Positions 53,221 through 63,325 of a stretch of DNA of 64,000 nt are shown piece by piece; the stretch's first letter is position 1; each line of letters opens with the position of its first letter. Where the stretch lies: the NCBI RefSeq assembly GCF_026409565.1, contig NZ_CP112881.1, forward strand, positions 2,549,501 through 2,613,500, read 5' to 3'. The DNA is from Sneathiella aquimaris. Its GTDB lineage: Bacteria > Pseudomonadota > Alphaproteobacteria > Sneathiellales > Sneathiellaceae. Both the position numbers and the translations under genes were made by a program. The notes beneath the pieces are model-generated. The model did not search any database, was not told where the DNA came from, and was given only the letters and a program-made list of their open reading frames with translations.

Positions 53221-54657
53221 TCAGGACCAGGGCAGCGAATAAGTTTTCACATTTGTGAAGCTCTTCATTGCTTCCAGAACACCTTCCTTATACCCCAATC
53301 CAGAATCCTTAATACCCCCGAACGGAGACATTTCAATACGATAACCAGGCACTTCCCAGACATTGACGGTTCCGACTTTCAGGTCGCGGATCAACCGCTG
53401 GATAGCAGGCCAGTTATCTGTACAGACGCCCGAGGACAGTCCAAATGCTGTTGAATTGGAAATGCGAATAGCGTCGTCCAGGTCCGTGAATCGGATAACC
53501 GGCGCAACAGGTCCAAATGTTTCTTCACGCACAAGTTCGCAATCAAATGGCACATGATCCACAACCGTCGGAGAATAAACCGCACCATCCCGCTTGTTGC
53601 CGATTTTCAGGACCGCCCCTTTTTCAATCGCGTCATTCACACGATTTTCAAATTGGATGGCAGATGCTTCATTAATGACCGTTCCCATATCCATGGTTTC
53701 ATCGAACGGGTCACCATATTTTATTTTTGCTGTTTTTTCTGTCAGCAATGCAACAAACTCATCTGCAATGCTATCGGCAACCAAAATGCGTTTCACTGCT
53801 GTGCAGCGCTGACCCGAGTTTTTATAGGCCCCCGCGACAGCCAGATCGGAAGCCTTATCAAGATCCGCATCCTCCAGAACGATGAGAGGATCATTTCCTC
53901 CCAGTTCAAGAATTTTGCGTTTGTAGCCTGCTTTTTCAGCAATATATTTTCCAATAGGGACACCGCCTGTAAAGGTCACAAGTTCAGCATCTTTATTGAT
54001 CAGCATTTCATCTGCGATATCTTCCGGGTGACCGGTCACGACAGAGAACATCGCCGGTGGCAACCCGGCTTCGTACAGAATATCAGCCAGCAACAAAGCC
54101 GTGAGCGGCGTTTTCTCGGTTGGCTTGAGAACCATGCAGTTATTTGTTGCGATAGACGGCGCGACTTTATGCGCGACCTGATTGAGCGGATGATTGAACG
54201 GCGTAATTGCACTGATCGCCGACAATGGCTCCCGTAAGGTAAAGATTTTCCGCTCTTTACCATGAGGGGTGATGTCACAGGAATAGACCTCGCCATCGTC
54301 CAGAATGCACAGCCGTGCAGAAAGACTGAACACATCATAGGCCCGGCCTACTTCATACAGACTATCTTTCTTACAAAGTCCAGCTTCCGCTGTAATCAGG
54401 TCAGAAATTTCATCTTTGCGTTCAACAAGCAAATCCGCTGTTTTTTGCAAAATGGCGTACCGGTCGTGGCGCGAAAGGGTCGGCTGGTAATCAGATGCAG
54501 TTTGAAACGCCGCTCTTACATGCTCGACCTTACCTGCTGGAATTGTACCGACAACCTTGTTACTAAAGGGATTAACCACATTAATAACGTCCGGTGTCGC
54601 TACTTTTTCGCCTGCGATCCGCATTGTTTCAACACGGATATCCGTTGGATGTCCCAT
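53221..54657 (-). CDS. phnY: Phosphonoacetaldehyde dehydrogenase
   Basis: A 478-residue aldehyde dehydrogenase that oxidises phosphonoacetaldehyde to phosphonoacetate with NAD+. It closely follows the Sinorhizobium PhnY sequence as I recall it: [58 protein letters not shown], catalytic glutamate in LELGGNDP, nucleophile cysteine in [13 protein letters not shown], and [19 protein letters not shown] near the end. GGGGG lies just before the ATG. It follows phnA by 14 bp, so both steps are made from one mRNA. Confidence 0.94.
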   Translation of the reverse strand: MGHPTDIRVETMRIAGEKVATPDVINVVNPFSNKVVGTIPAGKVEHVRAAFQTASDYQPTLSRHDRYAILQKTADLLVERKDEISDLITAEAGLCKKDSLYEVGRAYDVFSLSARLCILDDGEVYSCDITPHGKERKIFTLREPLSAISAITPFNHPLNQVAHKVAPSIATNNCMVLKPTEKTPLTALLLADILYEAGLPPAMFSVVTGHPEDIADEMLINKDAELVTFTGGVPIGKYIAEKAGYKRKILELGGNDPLIVLEDADLDKASDLAVAGAYKNSGQRCTAVKRILVADSIADEFVALLTEKTAKIKYGDPFDETMDMGTVINEASAIQFENRVNDAIEKGAVLKIGNKRDGAVYSPTVVDHVPFDCELVREETFGPVAPVIRFTDLDDAIRISNSTAFGLSSGVCTDNWPAIQRLIRDLKVGTVNVWEVPGYRIEMSPFGGIKDSGLGYKEGVLEAMKSFTNVKTYSLPWS

Positions 54658-54671
54658 TTAGGCCCCCTTTT

Positions 54672-55910
54672 TTATTGAGCGTAATTCAGCGCCAAATCAA
54701 AGATATCGAAATTCCGAAGAGCGCGCCCTTCTTCCAGTCCGACAACAGGCTTGTTACACAACAACGGCACGCGCTGTTCTGAAATACCACCATGCGAGCG
54801 AAGCGGCTCTTTCAAGGCACTTAGATCGTGGCGGCTCGCGCTGGTCCCCAATACTTTATGGGCTGTAGACACAAGGATAACGTCCCCGGTTCTGTCTTCT
54901 CGCAGTTCGAACCTGGCGCACCCTTCTTCACGCGAGAGGCTTTCCATAATCCCGTCCAGGCCTTTCAGACGGGCAATGATCTCGTCCCGATTTTCTTCTG
55001 GCAAATAGGCTGTCGCAAACGAGCCAAGTGCACCGTGGTGAACAACATAAGGGTCCGTAATCGGCAGGATAACCCGTGCAGCCCCTTCCCCTAACCATTC
55101 GTCCAGAACGTCCTGAAGGAAAATGACATCCGGTTCACCCGCGTCTGTATGCTTGGATTTCATACCATGATCCGCCGTGAGGGCAATCACCGCACCGCGG
55201 GCATCCAACTCTGCCATATATTTGTCAAGCATGGCGTAGAATTCGTTCGCTACAGGCGTCCCTGGTGCATGTTTATGCTGAATATAATCTGTGGTTGATA
55301 GATACATCAAATCAGGTGCATATTCGTCCATCAGCTTAACACCACAAGCAAAGATAAACTCGCTCAGTTCGGCGGAATAAACAGAGGGTACGTCCCGGCC
55401 AATCCACTCAGCAGCATTATCGATGCCATTTTCAGCTAAGGTCGCCTCAGCTGATTTTTCTGAGGAAAAACAGATGGCCCGGCCAGATGTCACGTCCAAC
55501 CCGTTCCCCAGCAAAGTCCGCAGCTTATCCTTAGCGGTTACCACTGCTATTTTTGCACCCTTATCAAAAAATGCTTTAAAAATTGTCGGCACCCGCAGGA
55601 ATTTGGGGTCATTCATCATGACTTCTGCGTCAGCTTCCACGTCGTAGAAATAGTTCCCGCAAATGCCGTGAACCTTTGGCGGCTGGCCGGTAACAATGGA
55701 CAGATTATTTGGGTTAGTAAAGCTCGGCACGACACAATCAGCCCGCAAATCTGCACCGGAAGCTAACGCCTTTTCCATATAAGGCATGACACCATCTTTT
55801 ATAGCCTGTTCGATATAAGCAGGCTCACTTCCGTCGATACACACGACGACAACGGGTTTTTCAGGCCAGGCATAGGTCCGATCATTTACGGAAACCGGGG
55901 CATTTGACAT
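54672..55910 (-). CDS. phnA: Phosphonoacetate hydrolase
   Basis: A 412-residue alkaline-phosphatase-superfamily enzyme that splits the C-P bond of phosphonoacetate to acetate and phosphate. Metal and nucleophile residues: D26 in VVVCIDGSEP and T65 in VPSFTNPNNLSIVTG (Asp29/Thr68 in the Sinorhizobium enzyme), then DYIQHKHAPGTP and LTADHGMKSKH for the second metal site, and a later His in SHGGISEQRVPLL. ATG at 55910 has AAGGA upstream; a GTG five codons earlier is possible. Forms an operon with phnY; a phnW transaminase is absent. Confidence 0.95.
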   Translation of the reverse strand: MSNAPVSVNDRTYAWPEKPVVVVCIDGSEPAYIEQAIKDGVMPYMEKALASGADLRADCVVPSFTNPNNLSIVTGQPPKVHGICGNYFYDVEADAEVMMNDPKFLRVPTIFKAFFDKGAKIAVVTAKDKLRTLLGNGLDVTSGRAICFSSEKSAEATLAENGIDNAAEWIGRDVPSVYSAELSEFIFACGVKLMDEYAPDLMYLSTTDYIQHKHAPGTPVANEFYAMLDKYMAELDARGAVIALTADHGMKSKHTDAGEPDVIFLQDVLDEWLGEGAARVILPITDPYVVHHGALGSFATAYLPEENRDEIIARLKGLDGIMESLSREEGCARFELREDRTGDVILVSTAHKVLGTSASRHDLSALKEPLRSHGGISEQRVPLLCNKPVVGLEEGRALRNFDIFDLALNYAQ

Positions 55911-56087
55911 GGAGGGGTCCTTCACTGTTCATCACTGCTTGAATTGATTGTTCTGCACTTTAAAAACAAACAATCTTACTGGTTCTGTATTTCAGAATTG
56001 TGAGGAGTATGGGAAGGAAAGGAAAATAAATCAAATCGATATTTATAATCATTTTGATCATTTCAACTTATATAATAAAAACACCCT

Positions 56088-56816
56088 CTATCGGACTGCT
56101 CCCACCAAATTGGCCCCGCGAGAAGCCATAAAATAAAGCCCCATATAATGCGTAATATCCTGTGGGTGCGCCGCCACCTCTGGAAGCCCCGCCCCGATCG
56201 CAACGTCTTTTGGCAAATCGTAGGTCGAACAGCCTTTATCATAAACGTGGATTTCCTTAAGGCCTGGCATCATATCGTGATTGCGCGCGCTCAGACTGGT
56301 CAACACAAAATCCATAACGCAGATATCTGTACAAATCCCCACAACCAGAATATCTGTAAGATTATGCTGCCTGACCCAGTCAACAACGGCATTTTTCCCG
56401 GACCTATCGAATGCGCCGATAAAACCGTTAATGCAATCTTTGCGGACTAATAGAGTATTCGGGTCCGTTTCAAGCCATTTAAGCTCTGGTACAAGTTCCT
56501 CCTCACCCGTTCCCTGTTCACAATGCGGCGGGTAAGGCGGCTCAGGTTTTCCCGGCTCGTGAGTATCAAGAAACGCAAGCATGGGCCATCCTTGCCCTGT
56601 AAACAACTTGGCCAACCGGTCCGTCTCCGAGACCATAACGGATACTTGTTCGTTCGGCACAGGCGGTGCCAGGTTACCCGCACCGACAGACGCAAATCCG
56701 TTCACTTCATCAACAATAATCAATCCCACCCGCTCGCAATCTTGTTCAAGATCAAGCTGGCCAATTTCCAATGGCATCTGATCGGCCAATGCATTTGTGA
56801 TGTCCTGTTGTTTCAT
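56088..56816 (-). CDS. Isochorismatase-fold cysteine hydrolase, nicotinamidase-like
   Basis: A 242-residue cysteine amidohydrolase. Expected triad: Asp in LIIVDEVNGFASVGAGNLAP, Lys in VRKDCINGF, and Cys in VVGICTDICVMDF. VNGF-VGAGNLAP resembles plant-type nicotinamidases, which turn nicotinamide into nicotinate and ammonia, but other amides are possible. GGAGGAGTAG ribosome site. It lies between a LivK-type binding protein (105-bp gap) and phnA (177-bp gap), all on one strand, so it may release ammonia from an imported amide. Confidence 0.8.
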   Translation of the reverse strand: MKQQDITNALADQMPLEIGQLDLEQDCERVGLIIVDEVNGFASVGAGNLAPPVPNEQVSVMVSETDRLAKLFTGQGWPMLAFLDTHEPGKPEPPYPPHCEQGTGEEELVPELKWLETDPNTLLVRKDCINGFIGAFDRSGKNAVVDWVRQHNLTDILVVGICTDICVMDFVLTSLSARNHDMMPGLKEIHVYDKGCSTYDLPKDVAIGAGLPEVAAHPQDITHYMGLYFMASRGANLVGAVR

Positions 56817-56921
56817 TCTACTCCTCCGCCCATCAATTTCTGGCGACCCTGCAGTGCAGATTATACAGAAAAGGGACTAATTCGAGGCGAACCAATCCCT
56901 TTCCTGCAGAACAGGATCGTG

Positions 56922-58091
56922 TTATCCGCATTGCCCTTCAGGGGCAATAACACCCAGTTTTTTCTCAACGTTCAGGGTACCGTTCCCGGTCTTGCCGATA
57001 TACATATTCATGGCGACATGATGGTCATTCTCAGTAATCATGGCCTTACCGGTTGGGATATCAAATGACAGACCGCCCATGCCATCGATCATGGCTTCTT
57101 TATCCACCTTGCCCGCTTTTTCGATGCCTGCTTTCACAGCCATCAACGAGTTATAATGGGTCATTACATAAAACGAAACAACAGCGTCATCGCCTTCTTT
57201 TTTACGAATTTTGGAGACAAATTCCTGAACGCCGGCTTCATCTGAATTTGCAACCATCGGCAATCCAGCATACATGCCCTCCCCTTTTCCGGGTCCAAAA
57301 GCCCCAAGATAGGTTTCCGCAAATCCCAGAAAAGCGATCGTTACCTTTTTTGTCAGCCCAAACTCTTCGGCTTGTTTGATGAAGGTAATACCGTCCGCAC
57401 CGGGCAGGGCAAACAACAAAATCTTAGCGCCGGAATCCGCGATTTTACGAATGACTGAAGAAAAATCTTTCACGCCAAAAGGTGTATACTCTTCGCCAAC
57501 TGTCTCGCCGCCAACTGTTTTGATCATCGCGCCAGCCGCTTTAAACATATTACGGGGCCACACATAATCAGCGCCGAACATGTAATAACTATTTCCAACC
57601 CCTTCTTCTTTCAAAAAGGGAATGAGCGGTGCTGTATCCTGATTAGGAACGGTGTTAAACGAGAAAAGATACCGGTCACAAATCCCCCCTTCGTAGTTGG
57701 TCGCATATAAAAGAGGGGTTTTCAGTCGTTTCATAGTGCCTGCCATCGCATCGCGGGCAGCCGATGTAATCGGACCCGAAACTGCCATGACTTCATCCCG
57801 TTGAATGACTTTCCTTGCCCGTTCGACAGAGGTTTTAGGGTCGGTTTTATTGTCTTCGTAAAGCACTTCCACCTTGTGCCCCATAATACCGCCTGCGGCG
57901 TTTATTTCAGAAGCAGCGAGATCCAACCCCATCTGCGCTTGTTTACCAAACAGCTCCAACCCCCCTGAAAATGGTTGAACAGCCCCAATTTTGATTGTTT
58001 TTCCAGCGGCAATCGCTGGCATCCCAAATCCTGCTGTCGCCGCAACGGCGCCGGCTGAGGCTACAAAACTTCTACGCGAAATCTTTATCAT
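56922..58091 (-). CDS. ABC transporter substrate-binding protein, branched-chain amino acid/amide type
   Basis: A 389-residue periplasmic type I binding protein with a twin-arginine signal (ISRRSFVASAGAVAATAGF, cleavage after AIA near residue 28). IKIGAVQPFSGGLELFGKQAQMGLDLAASEINAAGGI is typical of LivK/UrtA/AmiC-like proteins. It is divergent from livGFHM, which is likely its membrane complex. The set resembles importers for amides, urea or aromatic acids as well as amino acids; ligand unknown. Confidence 0.88.
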   Translation of the reverse strand: MIKISRRSFVASAGAVAATAGFGMPAIAAGKTIKIGAVQPFSGGLELFGKQAQMGLDLAASEINAAGGIMGHKVEVLYEDNKTDPKTSVERARKVIQRDEVMAVSGPITSAARDAMAGTMKRLKTPLLYATNYEGGICDRYLFSFNTVPNQDTAPLIPFLKEEGVGNSYYMFGADYVWPRNMFKAAGAMIKTVGGETVGEEYTPFGVKDFSSVIRKIADSGAKILLFALPGADGITFIKQAEEFGLTKKVTIAFLGFAETYLGAFGPGKGEGMYAGLPMVANSDEAGVQEFVSKIRKKEGDDAVVSFYVMTHYNSLMAVKAGIEKAGKVDKEAMIDGMGGLSFDIPTGKAMITENDHHVAMNMYIGKTGNGTLNVEKKLGVIAPEGQCG

Positions 58092-58260
58092 TGATTACCC
58101 CCTAAAATTATTCGTTTACAAATGATATCTTCTCATAAAAAATAGGACATCACCAGCAACTTCTGTCACCCTTTATGTAGAAAAACCGGAACATCACAAG
58201 AGAACAAAATCAAAATGCGCAAAAAAGTGATTATATGATCAAAATTCAGGCATATTCTTA

Positions 58261-58328
58261 TGTATACCTACGATAGTTTCATAGGTTTGCTGATGAATTT
58301 AAACCAAAGACCATCTGTATACTTACGA
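58261..58328. promoter_or_regulatory. Direct repeat in the divergent promoter of the LivK-type gene and livG
   Basis: TGTATACCTACGA (58261-58273) and TGTATACTTACGA (58316-58328) match at 12 of 13 positions and start 55 bp apart, about five helical turns. The second copy ends 15 bp before the livG start. A shorter inverted repeat ACCTA/TAGGT (58267-58287) overlaps the first copy. Likely regulator-binding sites. Confidence 0.45.
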
Positions 58329-58343
58329 AAATGAACAAACCTT

Positions 58344-59084
58344 ATGGCTTTTCTTGAAATAACTTCCCTCCAGAAAAGATTCGGCGGTTTAAAAGCCGCA
58401 GACAATGTCTCCCTGTCTTTGGAAAAAGGAAGCCTGACGGCGTTAGTCGGACCAAACGGATGCGGCAAATCCACATTATTCAATCTCATTACAGGGGCGA
58501 TCAAACCAGACGCCGGGAAAATTCTTTTTGATGGTCGCGACATTACAGGCGGTGCCCCGCAGCAAATTGCACGGCACGGCGTTGGTCGCAAATTTCAAGT
58601 CCCCGCCATTTTCTCCGAACTGACGGTTCGTGAAAACCTGACCGTCCCCTTCTTAAGGCACCGCCGGTTATTTGGCCATAAAACCGCCGACCTGAACCGG
58701 ATCAATCAAATCCTGAAGACCATTAAACTGACGGACAAATCAGACAGCACCGCAGAAGCTCTCTCCCATGGTGAAAAACAGTGGCTTGAAATCGGGATGA
58801 TCCTAGGACAATCCCCCTCACTCATCCTCCTCGACGAGCCAACCGCCGGTATGACGGCCAATGAAACAGCGGCAACAGCCCTGCTTATCCGGGAAATCAA
58901 TATGAAAGAGAATGTGACGTTACTGGTGATCGAACATGATATCGGGTTTATTGAACAACTGGATTGCCCGGTCAGTGTAATGGCCCGCGGCGCGATTTTA
59001 AAATCCGGCAATTTCAAAAGCATCAGAAACGACCCAGAAGTACAGGAATTATATTTTGGAAGCGCTGAGACCTCTCATGCTTGA
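58344..59084 (+). CDS. livG: ABC transporter ATP-binding protein LivG type
   Basis: A 246-residue ATPase: Walker A GPNGCGKST, signature LSHGEKQWLEIGMIL, Walker B SLILLDEPTAGM, His switch in VIEHDIGFI. The LSHGEKQWLE signature is common in the urea/amide-type LivG branch. First gene of livGFHM; no strong Shine-Dalgarno is visible before the ATG. Overlaps livF. Confidence 0.92.
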   Translation: MAFLEITSLQKRFGGLKAADNVSLSLEKGSLTALVGPNGCGKSTLFNLITGAIKPDAGKILFDGRDITGGAPQQIARHGVGRKFQVPAIFSELTVRENLTVPFLRHRRLFGHKTADLNRINQILKTIKLTDKSDSTAEALSHGEKQWLEIGMILGQSPSLILLDEPTAGMTANETAATALLIREINMKENVTLLVIEHDIGFIEQLDCPVSVMARGAILKSGNFKSIRNDPEVQELYFGSAETSHA

Positions 59085-59778
59085 AATAAAGGGCCTTAAT
59101 TCTGGGTATGGCGAAGCTCTGGTATTGCAGGAATTTTCCTGTTTTATTCCGGAAGGAAAAATCACTGCCCTAATGGGACGGAATGGCATGGGGAAAACCA
59201 CTCTGCTCAAAACCATCATGGGCCTGATCAGAGCCAGTAGCGGGCAGATCTGCCTGCAGGATGTCCCCATCCAAAAATTGGAAACCTACAAAATTTCACA
59301 GTCTGGTATAGGCTATGTCCCACAAGGCCGTGAGGTTTTTGAGCAATTTACCGTCTATGAAAATTTACGTCTGGCTGCCCTTGGCTCATCCCTGAAGAAC
59401 CTGGAAATCCTACCGCAGATTTACAATTGGTTTCCTATTCTTGAGGAAAGAAGAGATCAAAGGGCGGGAACATTTTCCGGCGGTCAGCAACAGATTCTGG
59501 CAATTGCGCGAGCCCTCGTCACACGGCCCAAACTACTGCTGCTGGATGAGCCTACCGAAGGAATACAGCCCAGCATAGTCCATGAAATTGGCGTAAAGTT
59601 GTCTGAAATTGCCTCGACAACAGGCCTGACAGTCCTTTTGGTCGAACAAAATGTCGACATGGTGAAAACAATGGCAAATACCGTTGCCTTTATTGAAAAC
59701 GGAAAGTTAATGGAACAGGTGGACATCCATGACCTTGAAGAAAATGATGCGCTTTTACAGCGTTACCTATCGATATAG
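59077..59778 (+). CDS. livF: ABC transporter ATP-binding protein LivF type
   Basis: A 233-residue ATPase: Walker A GRNGMGKTTLLKTIMGL, signature FSGGQQQILAIARAL, Walker B KLLLLDEPTEGIQPSIV. The GRNGMGKTT variant is typical of LivF and UrtE. The ATG at 59077 overlaps the livG stop by 8 bp; an in-frame TTG at 59056 is possible. Confidence 0.92.
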   Translation: MLEIKGLNSGYGEALVLQEFSCFIPEGKITALMGRNGMGKTTLLKTIMGLIRASSGQICLQDVPIQKLETYKISQSGIGYVPQGREVFEQFTVYENLRLAALGSSLKNLEILPQIYNWFPILEERRDQRAGTFSGGQQQILAIARALVTRPKLLLLDEPTEGIQPSIVHEIGVKLSEIASTTGLTVLLVEQNVDMVKTMANTVAFIENGKLMEQVDIHDLEENDALLQRYLSI

Positions 59779-59787
59779 GAAGGCATT

Positions 59788-60639
59788 ATGGACATATTTC
59801 TATCGCTAATCGATGCCGCATCCTATATCCTGATCCTCGTCTTGATCGCCTTGGGCCTGATGATTGTGTTTGGCATGATGGGCGTCATCAATATGGCGCA
59901 TGGCGAGCTTTTTATGATCGGTGCCTATGTCATGGTGGTTTGCCAATCAGTGGGCCTGCCTTTTTTTGTTGGGCTAATTGCTGCGCCGTTGGTTGTCGGA
60001 CTTCTTGGACTGGTTATTGAAACCCTCCTTATCCGGCACATATACCTTCGCCCGCTCGATACAATTCTTGCGACCTGGGGGTTATCAATCGCCCTTAAAC
60101 AGGCCATCGTCCTGATCTTCGGTCCAGAATCCCAAAGTATCGCCAGTCCTATAAATGAAACACTGACGATCGGGGAATTCTCGTATCCGGCCTACCGCTT
60201 ACTCGTGATGTTAGCCTCGCTATTACTGATCGGCGGCACTTTCTGGGTTTTTCTGAAAACTGATTTCGGACTAAAAGCCCGCGCGGTTATCTCGCGGCCG
60301 GATACGGCGGCCACTCTGGGCATCAACACCCGTTATCTCTATCGCTGGAGCTTTATTATCGGGACGGCCTTGGCCGGACTGGCCGGTGCGCTGATAGCCC
60401 CGACCATCAGCGTGGATCCTCAAATGGGATTGGGCTACCTGATCCCTGGCTTCCTCTCCATATTGGTTGGCGGCGCCGGGCCGTTGGCTGGCGTGCTGGT
60501 CGGGGGGGCTGCGGTTGGCGGAACAAACAGCCTGCTTACTGTTTGGATTTCTCCGGTTGCCGCTCAAATAGCCGTGTTTTTGCTGGCAATCCTTGTTATT
60601 CGCCTTCGCCCCGAGGGGATTTTGGGAGGAAAGAAATGA
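59788..60639 (+). CDS. livH: Branched-chain-type ABC transporter permease LivH
   Basis: A 283-residue permease with about eight helices, starting ALGLMIVFGMMGVINMAHGELFMIGAY (shown here in part), a LivH/UrtB hallmark, and GINTRYLYRWSFIIGTALAG in the cytoplasmic loop. AGGAAGG precedes the start. It shares 4 bp with livM. Confidence 0.92.
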   Translation: MDIFLSLIDAASYILILVLIALGLMIVFGMMGVINMAHGELFMIGAYVMVVCQSVGLPFFVGLIAAPLVVGLLGLVIETLLIRHIYLRPLDTILATWGLSIALKQAIVLIFGPESQSIASPINETLTIGEFSYPAYRLLVMLASLLLIGGTFWVFLKTDFGLKARAVISRPDTAATLGINTRYLYRWSFIIGTALAGLAGALIAPTISVDPQMGLGYLIPGFLSILVGGAGPLAGVLVGGAAVGGTNSLLTVWISPVAAQIAVFLLAILVIRLRPEGILGGKK

Positions 60640-61607
60640 GACATCTCCTACCCATACTGATCCTTGGCGCATTATTCGCTATCGCCCCATTTTTTCTGGG
60701 AAGTTACTGGGTTTCGCAATTGAGCTATTACCTGATCTACGGGTTGCTGGCGTTATCCTTATCCCTCGTGTGGGGTTTTGGGGGCATCCTATGCTTTGGG
60801 CAGGCTATTTTCTTTGGCATCGGCGGGTATGTTATGGCGGTCATGACCAAGGGGATGATCTCGCCGCTCCTTATCAACAGTTATCTGGGATTGTTTACCG
60901 CAGTTTTTTCATCTGCGCTTTTTGCCATTATTCTTGGTTATTTTCTATTTGCCGGAAAAGGGATCAGCGGTCCTTATTTGGCAATCGTCACCTTGGCGAT
61001 TGCCATCGTTCTCGAACGATTGATGAGTAATTGGTATGATTTGGGCGGATATAACGGATTGCTGGATATTCCCCCGCTCAATATCGGGCTTTTCTGGTTT
61101 GACTATGAACTTTGGGACACGGTACCGATTTTCTACACGCTCCTGACAATCGTGTTCAGTGTCTTCATCGCTGTTTCCCTGCTGACAAAATCATCTTTCG
61201 GGATATTACTCACAGCGCTAAAAACCCACGAAAATCGCCTTTCATTCTTTGGTTTTAGTGTTTTACAAATCAAACTGACAGTCTTCGCCATCAGTGCAGC
61301 CATGGCTGGTCTTGCGGGTGCTTTATTTGTGACCGTGGATGGGTTTGCCTCGCCAACACTTATCGGGTTCACCCTTTCAACAGAAATCCTGATATGGGTG
61401 GCTCTTGGTGGCAAAGAGATGTTGATGGCCGCTTTTTTAGGGGCCGTTCTGACCAGATTTGCTGAAAACTGGCTATCCGAAATTTTTGGTGATTTCTGGA
61501 TCCTATTGTTAGGCAGCGCGTTTATGATCAGTGTGGTTTTACTGCCAAAAGGGCTAATTGCAACCCCTTTGGCACTCTTGGCGAAAAGAACAGGGCTTAA
61601 GCTTTAG
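60636..61607 (+). CDS. livM: Branched-chain-type ABC transporter permease LivM
   Basis: A 323-residue permease with about nine helices; SLSLVWGFGGILCFGQAIFFG and SKSSFG-like loop residues (LLTKSSFGILLTALKTHENR) match LivM/UrtC. GGGAGGAAAG lies before the ATG at 60636, preferred over an upstream in-frame start. It converges on hyuB with an 11-bp overlap of coding ends. Confidence 0.92.
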   Translation: MRHLLPILILGALFAIAPFFLGSYWVSQLSYYLIYGLLALSLSLVWGFGGILCFGQAIFFGIGGYVMAVMTKGMISPLLINSYLGLFTAVFSSALFAIILGYFLFAGKGISGPYLAIVTLAIAIVLERLMSNWYDLGGYNGLLDIPPLNIGLFWFDYELWDTVPIFYTLLTIVFSVFIAVSLLTKSSFGILLTALKTHENRLSFFGFSVLQIKLTVFAISAAMAGLAGALFVTVDGFASPTLIGFTLSTEILIWVALGGKEMLMAAFLGAVLTRFAENWLSEIFGDFWILLLGSAFMISVVLLPKGLIATPLALLAKRTGLKL

Positions 61608-63324
61608 CCCTTCGTTTTTCGGTTTCAGACCGCAGAACCTGCCCGGTTTCATCCAGGAGAACGCCAAATCGTTCTTCTGCCTGTCCTGCTGAATAATATC
61701 CGCGCATGACATCCTCGGCGACCTGATCAGGGTCTCGCTTGAACGCCGAACCGAAGCCACCGCCGCCCGGCGTGGAAACAGAAATACTATCCCCGACTTC
61801 AATTTGAATATCCTGATCTTTTGATAAATGCGGGGGAATGTAATCCTTTCCATCCGCATGAACCAAAACGGTGTTCAAGCCACCATCTTTGCCGCCTAAC
61901 GCACCCAGCGGCCCGTATCGCCCGTGATCCATTACCATGGAAGCCCGTGCCTGCCCCCGGCGTAATCTGATTTTATAATTTACGCCGAAACCGCCACGAT
62001 ATTCACCAGCCCCGCCAGACCCTTCATGAAGGGAATATTCTTCGAACAAAACAGGGTAATATTGTTCCATGACTTCAATAGGAGTCGTCTTAGAGATCCC
62101 AATGGTCGAGCAGCCATTCGATAGACCGTCACCGCCCTGATAGCCACCATAACCGCCTCCTGAAATGACGTACATGACATAGGCTTTATCCCGTTCAGGA
62201 TCATAACCGCCAACAGCCAGATTGCCTGATGTGCCCGCTGGCGCGGCAAATAATAGTTCCGGCATAACATCAACAAGCGCGTTAAATACAGCTTCGGCAA
62301 TACGCTGGCTTACTTCAGCCGCACAGCCGGAAACCGGTCTTGGATATTTCGCATAGAGGAATGTTCCCTCCGGATCCGTTATTTTTAACGGCTCAAAGGT
62401 ACCTGCATTAATCGGAACTTCTGGAAAAATATGCTTTATTGCCAAATAGATAGAAGACTTTGTTGTCGCAATAACTGAATTCATCGGACCCATGCAAGGG
62501 TCACTGGACCCGGACATATCAAAATGAAGCTCGCCCCCTTTGGATGTAACCTTCATGTCAATTTTCAGGGGCTCATCCACAACACCATCAGAATCCACAT
62601 AAGCGACCCCATGATAGTCGCCATCTGGAATATCCGCGATTTTCGAGCGCATCTGTTCTGATGCACGCGCCTTCAGTTCCTTGATTGACTGGCTGACAAC
62701 ATCTTCGCCATAACGATCCAGCAGATCTGTAAGGCGCTGCTCTCCAATTGATAGAGCCGCGGCCTGTGCCTTGATATCACCAATTCTTTGATCTGCTATT
62801 CGAATATTCGACAGAATAATCGACAGAATTTCCTCATCCAGCACACCTTCTTTAAACAGTTTAACGGGCGGCAGACGCAAGCCTTCCTGTTCAACCTCAG
62901 TGGCATTTGCCGAAAAGCCTCCTGGAACTGAGCCCCCCAGATCAGGCCAGTGCCCTGTATTTGCCAGCCAGGACCACAGTTTTCCTTTATAGAAGAAGGG
63001 CCGAACAAATTTAACATCCATAAGATGCGTGCCGCCCAAATAGGGATCATTTACAATAAAAATGTCCCCAGGCTTTACATCTTTCGCGCGCTCAATCACT
63101 GCTTGCGTCGAAAACTGCATTGTCCCGACAAAGATGGGAAGGCCCAACTCACCCTGGGCAATCAACTCCCCCGTATCCGCAGCATAAATCCCGTCTGAAC
63201 GGTCGAGTGCTTCTGAAATCACCGGACTGAAAGCCGACCTGACAAATGCCAGATCCATTTCGTTGCAAACCTGAATAAGGCCGTTTTGAATCACGGCCAG
63301 CGTAATTGGATCAAGTTCTTTCAT
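61597..63324 (-). CDS. hyuB: Hydantoinase B / oxoprolinase-family beta subunit
   Basis: A 575-residue HyuB-type subunit: DPITLAVIQNGLIQVCNEMD at the N-terminus, VNDPYLGGTHLMDV, FDMSGSSDPCMGPMNS, and the C-terminal glycine-rich HEGSGGAGEYRGGFG and SVSTPGGGGFG motifs. With HyuA it forms ATP-dependent hydantoinases, 5-oxoprolinases or acetone/acetophenone carboxylases. ATG at 63324 has GGAGGTG 7 bp upstream and begins 1 bp after the hyuA stop. The substrate could be a hydantoin-like compound brought in by the adjacent importer; this is inference. Confidence 0.9.
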   Translation of the reverse strand: MKELDPITLAVIQNGLIQVCNEMDLAFVRSAFSPVISEALDRSDGIYAADTGELIAQGELGLPIFVGTMQFSTQAVIERAKDVKPGDIFIVNDPYLGGTHLMDVKFVRPFFYKGKLWSWLANTGHWPDLGGSVPGGFSANATEVEQEGLRLPPVKLFKEGVLDEEILSIILSNIRIADQRIGDIKAQAAALSIGEQRLTDLLDRYGEDVVSQSIKELKARASEQMRSKIADIPDGDYHGVAYVDSDGVVDEPLKIDMKVTSKGGELHFDMSGSSDPCMGPMNSVIATTKSSIYLAIKHIFPEVPINAGTFEPLKITDPEGTFLYAKYPRPVSGCAAEVSQRIAEAVFNALVDVMPELLFAAPAGTSGNLAVGGYDPERDKAYVMYVISGGGYGGYQGGDGLSNGCSTIGISKTTPIEVMEQYYPVLFEEYSLHEGSGGAGEYRGGFGVNYKIRLRRGQARASMVMDHGRYGPLGALGGKDGGLNTVLVHADGKDYIPPHLSKDQDIQIEVGDSISVSTPGGGGFGSAFKRDPDQVAEDVMRGYYSAGQAEERFGVLLDETGQVLRSETEKRRAKA

Positions 63325-63325
63325 C

